From positions 4,632,001-4,696,000 of the forward strand of contig NC_068562.1 of the NCBI RefSeq assembly GCF_022201045.2: a stretch of DNA of 64,000 nucleotides. The letters are read 5' to 3'. Below are positions 25,701-39,450 of this stretch, piece after piece. Position 1 is the stretch's first letter. The number at the start of each line of letters is the position of its first letter. The translations under genes were made by a program, and so were the position numbers. Under the pieces are notes generated by a model, which had not been told where the DNA came from, ran no database searches, and was given only the letters and a program-made list of their open reading frames with translations. The DNA is from Citrus sinensis (lineage: Eukaryota > Streptophyta > Magnoliopsida > Sapindales > Rutaceae).

Positions 25701-28244
25701 GGTACATTCATTGATTTACATGCTCTTTCTGTGTAATTAATTGATTTGAGGATTAATTTTTTCCATATATTGATGCATATTTATCTTTTGAACAGTTTGG
25801 TATCAAGTCTGCTATTTTAAATGCTGAGTTGCCACAGAATTCTCGTCTGCATATACTTGAGGTACGCTCCAATATTCAAATATGTTAGTTAAACTGGCTG
25901 AAAATAAACAAATTAATTAATTAATTAATGCTTTTTTTTTAATTTGCTCACATGGTCATCCTGAGGAAGATTGTTAACAAAACTATTTCAAGGTTGATGG
26001 CTTCAATGGTTTACAGTCATTAACAAAACTGGAGAGTTAATTTTCCATAACTCATATGGTTGTTAATAATCAGGAATTCAATGCTGGGCTTTTTGATTAT
26101 CTGATTGCAACTGATGATACCCAAACAAAAGAAAAGGATCAAAGTGATGAGGGTGGTCATGTTGACTCAAGAAAGTCTAAAAAGCATCCCAAAGCAAAGT
26201 TAGACTCTGAATTTGGAGTGGTGAGGGGAATTGACTTCAAAAATGTACATACGGTAAGATAATGAACCTGTTTATGATGCTTCTTTGTGTTTAATTACTT
26301 TAGTTTACGATGTAAACGAGGCTGGATTGTTATGTGGGCTTAATCCATGAGAAAATAATAACCGATTATCTTCTAAATAGCAATAATGTGCGACTGGGCT
26401 TTAGCATTTCATGCCTTTGCTGTTACAATGGGATTCATTTGTCCGCATTTAGGACATTCATTTTAGAAAGTTCAATAGTGGTTTTGTGTCTTTAATTCAA
26501 TTAAGGTTCTGAATTTTTTTTTCTTGAACTTCGATACAAACTTTTCTTATTTGAAACATGATTTTTTTCCCCCCCGTGGTTATGCCTTTTCTACTTTCAG
26601 GTTATAAATTTTGAAATGCCTCAAAATGCCGCTGGATACGTACATCGAATTGGGCGTACTGGAAGAGCGTACAATACTGGTGCTTCAGTCTCTCTGGTGT
26701 GTTCCGGTCAAAATTAAGTTTAATTTTTTGGAGGGGACCAGCTTTGCAGGATGGTTGTTGGTCTCTGTCTAATTATAAAAACATTGTTGATATTACCTTT
26801 GCTCGTCAATTGATATTTGATTAGATTAGTGACAATCACTTGAAAATTAATTGTACTCTTCCCTGCCTCTTCTCGAAGACAGTTATAGTACCTCCTTTGG
26901 TGCCTTGGACTGGAGTCTCATAAAACAACCACTGGCAGGCTTCATTACCATAGCTTGGGGCTTCTTAAATCACTTTTATAGGTGTACATGCCCCTAAAGT
27001 GCATTCATGATTCTAACAATCATTCTTACTATTGCATGATTTTTGATTTCTTATTTCATTTTGTATTTTGGTTTAATTAAGGAATTCGAAACATCTATTT
27101 TTCTTGGAGCAAGGGATGCATGCTAATGATGACTGTGATATTGGATCATATTTTACTTTCTTACAATTTTTCTGTTAACAGGTTTCTCCAGATGAGATGA
27201 AAATCTTTGAAGAAATAAAATCCTTCGTTGGGGATGATGAAAACGAGGATTCAAACATTATTGCACCTTTTCCTTTGCTAGCTCAAAATGCAGTGGAGTC
27301 TTTGCGATATAGGGCTGAGGTGATTTCTTAACTTCTTAAACACTATCTTTTCCCCCCATTATACTAGATTGTGAAAATCTTTCATTGACTTGTAATGTTA
27401 TCAAAGGTAAACATAATGTATAGCTGGCATTGAAATTTTAGGAATTGATTTTTTTTTTAGCACCAACATGCCAACCCAAATTCCACCCTTGCTGAATAGT
27501 TAAAACGGGGGAGAAAAGAGTCGGGCATCTGCCTTTTTGTCCCCCTTGAACCTATATTTTTTGGGTTTCTTATATATTTAAGCTGTATTAATACTAAGTG
27601 TAAAACATACGTGGGTTCCAGTTGTATTATTTTCTTAATAGATATAGATCCTTAGATCACTCTATGCTGCAAATTCTTTGATGGTTTTGATGTGGATATC
27701 TAGGTGATGGATTATGGGGTCATCATGGTTCTTATTGATCAGGTCATCATGGTTTTTATTCTATGAATTATTTGTTTTGTATTTACGCTGGTGTTTTCAT
27801 TGCCTTGTCCAAAATATTTAAAATATTTGGTGGGGTCTATTGTCTGGCAAAGTAAATCTGGGGTCAAATGTCTTCCAGATGAAAGCTTAATTAGCTGATA
27901 AGTTAGTGACGATTGCAGGATGTTGCAAAGAGTGTGACAAAGATTGCCGTCAGAGAATCACGAGCTCAGGACCTGAGAAATGAAATTCTCAACTCTGAAA
28001 AGTGAGTGATTGCTGACTACTTTTCTTTGGGAACTTGCATCAGTAAAACATGTAAAAAAAATGTCAAATTCAGATTTTTACTCACCTTTGAGGCTCATAC
28101 CAGGCATTTTAGTAGTATGTTATTCAGAAACTTTTTGAGTCGTCATGAATACGGCAGTTGAATTTGTATTTAATCTGTGCCATTAATAGTGTTCACTTAA
28201 CGTGTGTCAGCCGTGTTTCCATTGCCCCATAAATTTTGTATGCC

Positions 28245-28275
<31 letters not shown>

Positions 28276-28842
28276 TTGGGGTTTCACTAATGATTGGATT
28301 CTCTTATTGTAGGTTAAAGGCACATTTTGAAGTTAATCCTAAAGATTTAGGTAACGAAAATTATAGCTTTTGGTGTCTCTATACCTTTTCTGTTATCCCC
28401 ATATTCAGTTGAATCTGAACATTTGAGAGTGAATTTGTATTGGAGCAGATCTATTGAAGCATGACAAGGATCTAAGCAAGAAGCCCCCAGCTTCTCACCT
28501 ACGTGACGTGCCAGACTACCTATTAGATGCAAAAACTCAGGAAGCCTGCAAGATGGTCAAGCTTGCGAGAGCAGCAATGGGAAATAAAAACTCTTCTCGC
28601 CGCCAGGGACCTAGAAGAAAATTTAGAAAAAGTGATCCTCTCAAAAGTTTCTCTGCTGAGGTACGTGGCTACTTGTTTGTACTTCAGTCCTTGACTGATT
28701 CTTAATTATGCCATATCGAATGCTGATATACGTTGAACTCACTTGGTCTCAGCCAACAAAGAGAGCGGGCAAAGGTAGGATGAAAAGAGAGGGAAGAAAT
28801 GGGGATGATACTGGTAAGCATAAAAAGAAAAAGTCACTGTGA
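22785..28842 (+). CDS. RH16: DEAD-box ATP-dependent RNA helicase 16 (DBP9/DDX56 type)
   Basis: Probable nucleolar RNA helicase for 60S ribosome assembly, as known for yeast Dbp9. Fifteen exons: 22785-22967, 23087-23245, 23348-23443, 23573-23701, 24008-24108, 24586-24700, 25558-25689, 25796-25861, 26074-26253, 26601-26696, 27182-27319, 27919-28001, 28313-28350, 28449-28660, 28753-28842; total 605 aa. Motifs in order: Q motif (SFEELGL..KPTLIQQ), motif I AKTGSGKT (70-77), PTREL, ATPG, motif II LDEAD split by an intron (about 187-191), SATS (about 220), [17 protein letters not shown] and HRIGRTGRA (about 402). An acidic/lysine-rich insert of about 35 aa sits between ATDD and GVVRGIDF, as in Arabidopsis RH16. 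The C-terminus is strongly basic (KHKKKKSL). Intron 2 uses a GC donor. An in-frame ATG exists at 22737; I chose 22785 because family similarity begins near it. Confidence 0.95.
24728..25201 (+). repeat. Exact tandem duplication of 237 bp in an RH16 intron
   Basis: The segment beginning TTTGAAGACTATAGC near 24729 is repeated head-to-tail from 24966, with an offset of 237 bp. I compared the copies base by base and saw no difference. It lies wholly within the intron between exons 24586-24700 and 25558-25689, so the protein is unaffected. Confidence 0.95.
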
Positions 28843-31332
28843 TCCCGTTACTATGTGTTTTTCAATCTGGGGTTATAACCAACCCCTGCAGTTTTGTGTT
28901 TGTTAATGTATCGAGTTGGTTTTGTTTTATATGAAGTGGCTTTCAATTTTGATATGAGCTATTATATTATTATTTGTTTAGTTGTAGCAGCAGGATGTAA
29001 GGGTAAATGTAGATAATAATTTGAACATGAGAGTGCTCGTCGTCATGCTGATTAAAACACTTCTCTTCTGATTAGAAACCTTCCGCAATTGAGAAACACG
29101 AATTCAGGCCTCCAATAACAACCCAGATTAAGTCGTATAAAGAAAAGTGGGCCCAAAAAATAAAAAAGGTTTAAAGTTCCATCTCTCTCGTTTTTTTTTT
29201 TTTTCTTCAATTTTTATTTTAATTAAAAGAAAGGCGGCTTCTACGTTCTAATTCTTTGGGTCTGGAAAAAGAAGGATCTAGAAAATCATTAAAAACATGC
29301 GAAAGACTTGGCAACCAATTAGAATTAGGCATGCACGTACAACTGCTTTGCCAAAGTTAACACTTAAGCAGAGTAGTTCTAATGGAGCTTGCTTTAAGCA
29401 GAATAGTTCTTATGGAGCTTTGCTGTGTTACAGATTCTGTATGTAACACAGCCAATGAGCAGCTTACACGCTGTTGCAGAAGAGAGGACAAGCTGCTGAG
29501 ACCTGGCTGATCAGCTGATGCAAGGCCATAAAGGACTCGGCTGTTAGTTGCAGATGCTGCAACTTAGTTGAGTCCTAGTTGTTGTTATTATTATTCTGGA
29601 TCTATCGGCAGTATTGACGTGAGTAAAAAGTCTTTAACCACATCAATCCACATTTTGTTTTGTCCGAGAGGAAACAGTCAATGCCGTCTTCAAAACTATA
29701 AACGTTTTTGTTTAAATTAGTATGACACTTTATCGTTACTTGAGTTGAAAAGGGGGTAGGATTCAAATGATTTATATATGTTTTTCTTAAATCTTTTTAA
29801 TCAACCAATCAATCAATCATATTTTATTATGTTAATTTAAACAAATATTTATGGATCTATATTATTCATCTTCAAATAGTTGAGTGAACTCAGTTGATAA
29901 TGTAAAAAGTAATGAAAATATTAAATAACAATAATAATAATAATAATAATTCATGTCCACGTGGCATTAAGTTCGAAAGCTCAAGTGAAGTGAAGACGTA
30001 GTTGATAACTCAAGTGTCAAATTTCAAACATGACCATCCAACGATATCTTATTTATTATGAGATTGGATGGGAGGAGGAAGCATGGTTGGCTGGCTCTCC
30101 CTCCCAATCACAACAACAAACAGTCTCGTAACTGGTCTCTCTCTCTCGCACAATTGAATTATTTTTCCTCAAATAAATGTTTTTCATTTGCATACACAAT
30201 GGTCACTAAAGTTTCAGTTGCAGACGGCAGTTGAATTTGCAACATTTCATTTCTCGTTTTTTCGGCAACGCGCATGTTTAATTCTATACGACGTGGACGT
30301 AACAGTAACAGGTGAAAGAGAGTGCGATATAAATTCAGATACATCTTCCGAAAAATACAACTGAATGTGAGATGAAAGCCGCCATTTTTTTATTTTCCCT
30401 CCTTTTTTTTTTTTTTTTTGAATTTTCGTTCGTAAGATATTAACTAGGTCACTAAAGTTTTTAAGTTTGACCCAACCCAATTATTAAACTGTAAATCGAC
30501 CAACATTTGACATTGAGAGAAGCTACATTTTGATAAATGTTTGTTTTTTGCAACTATTTACAATTTTTTTTATAATTGGTCATAAGGTCTTTGCTACTTA
30601 TAATAAGAAATTTTTTACTTTAATTTGAGACATATAATGTAATATTGAGAAATTATAATAATTTTTTTTTTTTTTTTTTACTCTTATATACTACTATGAC
30701 TGCAATGTTCATGCGAAATAGGGAACATGCAATGTAGGATATAGAATCATTCTATAGGTTTGATCAAAATATCAGACAGAAAATTGGCAGCGAAGTGCCC
30801 ATGTGATGTGAAGTTTAGCGGTAATTATTTTTTCATTAAAGATGATATCATAATCACCAACCGTTCGTCATTATGATGGGTAGGTTCATGTTAAATGAAT
30901 ATGGAAAAATTTCATGTGACAACTCATGTCGGTGCGCGCAATTTTTGATGCTATCAATGCCCCCCCAAATTGTCATCTGTCACTGTAGTGTATATAAAGA
31001 GTATAACAATATTATATTATTTTTGTTTGAGGTATTTAGTTTTTATGTTAATTGACGTAGTAAATAATGTATTATTATCATTATTTGATCAATTAATGAT
31101 AGTTAATTACTAAATCTTATTATTATTTTTATTTAAATGATAAAATTTTATTAGTGACATATAAGTAGGATTAAAACTATGTATCTCAATTAATTAAAAG
31201 TAACTATAATTTGATTTTCTTTCTTTTCTCTCTCTCTCTTTTAAAGATTAAAAAAAATTATTTATTTTCTCATTCTCTCTTTTCATATTAAAAAAATGGC
31301 TCAAAACGAAACCCAAACGTGGTTTTCCTTTT
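28843..31332. other. Gene-free region downstream of RH16
   Basis: RH16 3' UTR, then AT-rich intergenic DNA. It contains a roughly 31-bp direct repeat (about 29364-29425, unit containing AAGCAGAGTAGTTCTAATGG and its variant), a dispersed repeat (29424-29520) and AAT runs near 29930. No gene is supported. Confidence 0.5.
29424..29520 (+). repeat. Dispersed repeat, copy 2
   Basis: Begins TGTGTTACAGATTCTG followed by TATGTAACACAGC and continues with blocks shared with the minus strand of 15719-15852. Here I see only one end; no inverted right end is visible within 300 bp, so this copy is truncated or the family ends differently. Confidence 0.45.
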
Positions 31333-31338
31333 TAAAGG

Positions 31339-31708
31339 AAATATTATGCATCATAAAGATTTTTTTTTTTTTACCATAATTACAGTTTTCAAAGACATTC
31401 TTTTCACAATAAAATGATCACTCACTTATAGCTATATTTGTTATTGCTTTTATCTTAACAATGCTATTACTATTATAAAAAAATTTGCAACATACGGTAA
31501 TGATAATATTATTAGCATTGTAAAAAAGACAAACTCTAAGTTACATTTCATGTACTTTTCACAATATTCATGTGAGTGAATGTAAAAAGTACATGAAAGG
31601 TAACATAGGGGATCCAATGAAAAAAAAATTGTTCTAACAATAAAAATAAGTGACAGATGCATGTTTATTTATATATGAAAAAAAAAATGATACATAGTGC
31701 ATAATATG
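31339..31708. mobile_element. Probable MITE (370 bp) with possible TAAAGG TSD
   Basis: The left end AATATTATGCATCATAAAGA and the right end, read on the other strand, CATATTATGCACTATG form imperfect inverted repeats, each followed inward by a long T run. TAAAGG occurs immediately outside both ends (31333-31338 and 31709-31714). A second inverted repeat (TTTCATGTACTTTTCAC against its complement, about 31546-31600) lies inside. No coding capacity. Confidence 0.6.
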
Positions 31709-32268
31709 TAAAGGTAACAAAATCGTAAAATTAAAAGACTATTGAAGAACATTGCAGGTTGCAACACTTTCAGTAGTTTCATTAATCTTCAAGACTTGAC
31801 CCTACACACGCTGTCTTAATTTGTCTCATTCCGCGTAGTTTCAAATCTCCACGGTGGCAAAGCGTGAAAAGGAAAACAGAAGAATCCAGTTAGTAAGTCC
31901 GGCGTAATAAATTATAAAAATATTAATTCAAATTGAATGGGAACACACTGGCAGTAACAGCAGTTTGCAGAGGGCAATGTCGTTAAACACCACAACTCTA
32001 AGTTCTCTAACTCTAACTGTAACTAGTGTTTATAATAAGAAGCGGCCTCTCCCTCCGAGTTTCTCTCTCCTCACCGATCTGTCTTCACCACCACAAAACC
32101 CCACGAAAAAACAAACAAAAACAGAAGGAGCCAGCTGGCAGCTGCTGCTACTGCTGTTCCCAAAACAGAAACGAAATCTTGATCAAACAACGACCATCCA
32201 TCTTTCTTGCATCATCAACCTCGGGTTCTCACCGTTTCTTCAATCTTTCTACCGAGAACAAGGCTTCG
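31709..32268. other. Promoter and leader region of squalene epoxidase
   Basis: No separate gene is supported. An ORF open from 32026 runs in frame into the squalene epoxidase start, but its sequence does not resemble the family, so it is treated as leader. No clear TATA box can be assigned. Confidence 0.5.
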
Positions 32269-35460
<3,192 letters not shown>

Positions 35461-36222
35461 CGGACCAAACAAAAATCAATGTAGCTGAGGCTTTGTTGCT
35501 AATAAGGCCGTGCTTCTTGTATCTGAACCTCCATCAACCTTAAGGACATATTATATGCAAACTGCCTTTGTTAAAAAGGGCAAAAAGATAGAAAACAGAA
35601 GAACGTGGACATTATATAATTATTTGTGGTTTCGAGGATGCATAAAATCATACAAACAATCCCATAATTGTATTGTATGATGCTTTATTATCTTAAAACT
35701 GAAAGGGATATCAATTTGTAAGTCTCAGTCCCCAGAGAAAGAAAAACTTCTCATTTATGTTAGGCATATATTTGTAAGATGCCTCTTCAACTGGATACCC
35801 CTTCCAATTAAAGAAGTGATAAGCAATTGAAGGCTTTTCTCGTACCATGTTGTTTACGGTAAACATCTCATCTTGTTGGGCATGGTCGTCTAGCTCTGAT
35901 TAGGTGATTTATGGCAACCACAGCTTCAAATCCGGTCTGAACCTTGTAGTAATCAATAATCCAAATTACTATTGTAGTAATTGAATGCACGTAGAGATGA
36001 AGAATCCATAATTTGCCTTCCAGAAAGAATAAATGTGCAAAAAAAGGGATGACAGAAGAAATAAAAATTTATGCCGCTTCCTTTACGGTGTGATTCCCTC
36101 AAATTGGCACTGATGTCAATGTAGGGAGAAAAAAAAATCAGTAGCGGGATCAACAGTTTGCATAGAGAGACGATCTATAGAATCCAATCGAGAATCAGCG
36201 ACCCCTTTCAATATCAAACCTG
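35461..36222. other. Convergent 3' intergenic region (SQE / PPR)
   Basis: The 3' UTRs of squalene epoxidase (+) and the PPR gene (-) lie here. No other gene, RNA or repeat is seen. Confidence 0.6.
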
Positions 36223-38424
36223 TCATGACCCGATCCAACTGCAACCAGGCTGCTTCATCACCCCGGTTCTCTTCAACAGTTCCCTTATATTAGCAGCTTC
36301 TTCCCATAAACCTGCAGCTGCATATATATTTGATAAAAGCACGTAAACTGATGGCTTATCTTGTTCACGCTCAAGGAGCAGCCCAGCGATGATTCTTCCA
36401 AGCCTTAAATTACCATGAGCTGCACAAGCACTAAATAATGCCCACCAGTTATCAGAACGCGCTTGAATATGCTGACTATTGATGACTCTCTCTGCCTCAT
36501 CAAGATACCCTGCTCTTCCAAGAAGGTCAAGCATACAAGATAAATGATCTTCTGCAGGGATAAAGCCATAATCATTCACCATTGAGTCAAAAATTCTAGT
36601 ACCATTGTCAACTAAGCCTGCATGGCTGCAAGCGGAAAGAACAGCTGTAAATGTGGCCTGATCAGGTTTGATCCTACCTACATCTTGCATTGCCTTGAAA
36701 CAACCGACAGCTTCCTTGCCTTCTCCATGCTGTGCATATGCGGAGATCAAGGCATTCCAAGAAATAGTATCCTTTTCAATCATCATATTAAACACTCTCA
36801 AAGAACAATCTAAATCGCCACATTTTGCGTACAATGTGATCATGGCATTACCTAAAGACATCTTTGAGATAAGATTATTTTTCAAGGCATAACCGTGAAT
36901 CTGTTTCCCATGTCTCAAGGACGATATGCGAGCACAACTACTCAAAGCAACACTGAGGGTATATTCATCTGGCCTGAGTTCTGACATCAACAATTCAGAA
37001 AAATGCTGTAAACCCTGCACTGGAAAGCCATTTAAAAGGAAGCCATTTATTAAAGTATTCCAGGTGATTATATTTCTGGGAGACATGTTGTGAAATATTT
37101 GATAGGCTTGTTTTATCCTCTCATTCTTTGCATATGCAGAAATCAAAGCATTAGAAACTTGGATATTTGTGATGATCCCATTTATGAATACAAAGGCATG
37201 AATCATCTCTACCATTTCTATGAACCCTGAGCTTGCCAATAAACTTCCAAAGGTAAACTCATCTGGTCGGATTCCTACACTCTGCATTTCTAGATAGGCC
37301 AAGATTGCTGATCTACCAAGGTTCCTCTGAGCATAGGTCGATATCATAGTATTCCATGAGACTATATCTTTTTCTTGCAATCTTGCAAAAATCATGCAAG
37401 CCTCATCTATTTTCCCACAAGAAGAATACATGGTTATTGCAGCATTGCTCACAGAAGTATATGCTTCAAACCCACTCTTCATGGCTTGGGCGTGTACTTG
37501 ATACCCAACTCTAGGACATAAGCAGGCACTCATGACACTCACAAAAGTCAATTCACTGGGTCTAAGAGAAGCTACTAGCATATCCCTAAACCTTATCAAG
37601 GCCTCTTCGACTCTTCCTACACTCGCCAAACCATCCATCATTACATTGTAACTAATATGATCGCAAACATAACCTTTTGCTTCTTCAAAAACCTTACACG
37701 CATCCACAACATTTCCACAGTTAAAATACATAGTAATCAGCGCATTAACCACAGAAACTAAACACGAAAAACCACTTTTAGTCACCAGTGAATGGAGCTG
37801 CCTTCCGAACTCCAACAGCCCTGCATCACACACGCTTAACACGCTAGCAAAGCTATAGTTATCACGCCTAACATCCAATTTGTGCATTTCCCGAAACAAA
37901 CCAATACCGATATCTTCATACCCATTTTCCGTACAACCAGTAATCATCGCATTATATACTGGCAGGTCCCTGTCTGGCATTTTATCAAACACTTCACAGG
38001 CGTAATCAACATGACCCATCTTAGTGCAGGCCGACAAGAACGTCGTCCAAGAATAGACATCTGGGTTTTGTATCTCACTGAATACCCTTTTGACGGAGAC
38101 CAAATCTCGCGCGTTTTTATAGAGTGAAAGGATCGTATTTGCCACGTGTGGATAAGCTTTGAGGCCGGCGCGTAAAGCGTAGGCGTGAAGTTGGTTGCCG
38201 AAGGCGGCATTGCGGAGGTTGGCGCATGCTGCGAGGGTTGTAGAGAGAGAGTAGATGTCAGGTTTGAGTTTATGGGAAGAATGAATTTGGATGAACAGAT
38301 GGAGGGCATCTTGATAATGGCCCGAGCGACTGAGGTTTGCAAGTGAAATATTCAATTTTAAGAGCAGCTCTTTACTGGTGTTACTGTTTCCCGCTATGGT
38401 AGCCGTTATGCGTCTTTGCAACAT
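36223..38424 (-). CDS. Pentatricopeptide repeat protein, PLS class, E subgroup (At3g49740-like)
   Basis: Predicted organellar RNA-binding protein; PLS-class PPR proteins usually act in site-specific C-to-U RNA editing in mitochondria or plastids. Single exon, 733 aa, the size of Arabidopsis At3g49740. It carries a long run of PPR repeats from about residue 50 to 640, with repeated blocks such as VSNALITMY, DIVSWNTMIS and PDEFTFGSLL. It closes with the E-type region (MLDLLGRAGYLDEAERVI ... VYVLLSNIYAAAG) and stops right after GCSWIGS. No DYW deaminase domain follows, so if it edits RNA it would need a DYW partner. The N-terminus is basic and serine/threonine-rich, compatible with an organelle targeting peptide. 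Assignment to At3g49740 rests on size, the missing DYW and neighbouring RLP44/HflX/CGR homologues. The exact target RNA cannot be read from the sequence. Confidence 0.92.
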   Translation of the reverse strand: MLQRRITATIAGNSNTSKELLLKLNISLANLSRSGHYQDALHLFIQIHSSHKLKPDIYSLSTTLAACANLRNAAFGNQLHAYALRAGLKAYPHVANTILSLYKNARDLVSVKRVFSEIQNPDVYSWTTFLSACTKMGHVDYACEVFDKMPDRDLPVYNAMITGCTENGYEDIGIGLFREMHKLDVRRDNYSFASVLSVCDAGLLEFGRQLHSLVTKSGFSCLVSVVNALITMYFNCGNVVDACKVFEEAKGYVCDHISYNVMMDGLASVGRVEEALIRFRDMLVASLRPSELTFVSVMSACLCPRVGYQVHAQAMKSGFEAYTSVSNAAITMYSSCGKIDEACMIFARLQEKDIVSWNTMISTYAQRNLGRSAILAYLEMQSVGIRPDEFTFGSLLASSGFIEMVEMIHAFVFINGIITNIQVSNALISAYAKNERIKQAYQIFHNMSPRNIITWNTLINGFLLNGFPVQGLQHFSELLMSELRPDEYTLSVALSSCARISSLRHGKQIHGYALKNNLISKMSLGNAMITLYAKCGDLDCSLRVFNMMIEKDTISWNALISAYAQHGEGKEAVGCFKAMQDVGRIKPDQATFTAVLSACSHAGLVDNGTRIFDSMVNDYGFIPAEDHLSCMLDLLGRAGYLDEAERVINSQHIQARSDNWWALFSACAAHGNLRLGRIIAGLLLEREQDKPSVYVLLSNIYAAAGLWEEAANIRELLKRTGVMKQPGCSWIGS

Positions 38425-38616
38425 TTGAATTAATCATCTCTGGGGAGGTCCCTTTTTTTAAGTCGGTCGCAGCATGATATTGCTTTGTAGTGTGATATTG
38501 CTTTATACGTGTGTGTGTGATGGGTGCTGTCTTTTTCCATTTTTTTCGTAAAGAAATTTTGTTTACAAAAATAAAAGCTTTTGGCAAATTAAATACTACT
38601 TCCAACCCTTTCACCA

Positions 38617-38685
38617 AAATAATAATAATAATAAAATAATAAAATAATAATAATAAGAATAATAATAATAAATAAATAAATAAAA
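38617..38685. repeat. AAT/AAAT microsatellite
   Basis: Interrupted run of AAT units changing to AAAT near its right end, in the divergent promoter region. Confidence 0.85.
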
Positions 38686-39330
38686 CTACCCCGATTCACT
38701 ATCCCCTCGGTTTTGATTCCATCACTCAAGGCCAAGGTGAAGCTAGCAAACGCCAAACTCGAGTATATATGAATCAATCAAATAAATGATCATGGAATCA
38801 TCGAAACAAATTTTGTCTTCTCTATTTTGTATTTGTCGTCTACATCACCCATCAATCTCATTTAGTATAAAATCTAAATGTCATGATTGGCAGCGCGATA
38901 ACTCTAGTTCTAGAGAACTGCATACGTCTGAATCATGAGAACTTTTCTGCTTAACACGGCACCAAAGCTAAGTAAGTCGTTTTATTTCTCATATTCGCTT
39001 TGTTTTTTTGCATAAACCATTAATTATTCTCTTGACTTCCTTGCCTGCTCGATAAGAATGTACGTAATGCAAATGGCAATGCCAGACTACGTCATTTACC
39101 GGCTTCAACTTTCAATATAAACGACAAGCCGAACCACTGCCGTTCTGTGAGATAGTCGTCTTATGACTTGAATAACGTCGTCCCTTTCTATCAGCCGCTA
39201 TCAATCAGTCCCCGGCCAGGGCGCAATCGCTGCTATCCATTTCAACACTGGTCCCACTAAATCTAACGGCAGACCGTTCACTCGAAGGCCGTTACCATTT
39301 TCCACATCAAAATGATTATCTTTGCCACTC

Positions 39331-39338
39331 TATAAAAA
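39331..39338 (+). promoter_or_regulatory. TATA box of the GH9 endoglucanase gene
   Basis: TATAAAAA in a clean context, 120 bp before the ATG. Transcription would be expected to begin near 39360-39370, leaving a leader of roughly 85 bp. Confidence 0.6.
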
Positions 39339-39450
39339 GAGGGGACGCCCCTCTAGATTCTTGGCTCCAATTTTCCAAATTCAGTTAAAACCACAGTGAA
39401 CATCAATTTTGTAAGTCTGTAAACTCTTTGGAGCGAAAAATATCACGAGA

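Larger units (their letters stand above)
38425..39450. other. Divergent intergenic region (PPR / GH9 endoglucanase)
   Basis: Shared upstream region of two divergent genes. It contains an AAT microsatellite (about 38617-38685) and, for the endoglucanase, a TATA box at 39331. No additional gene is seen. Confidence 0.6.

Noticed and set aside
32026-32268. In-frame N-terminal extension of squalene epoxidase
   Set aside because: The added residues do not resemble the family, while the protein from 32269 has the usual anchor and length.
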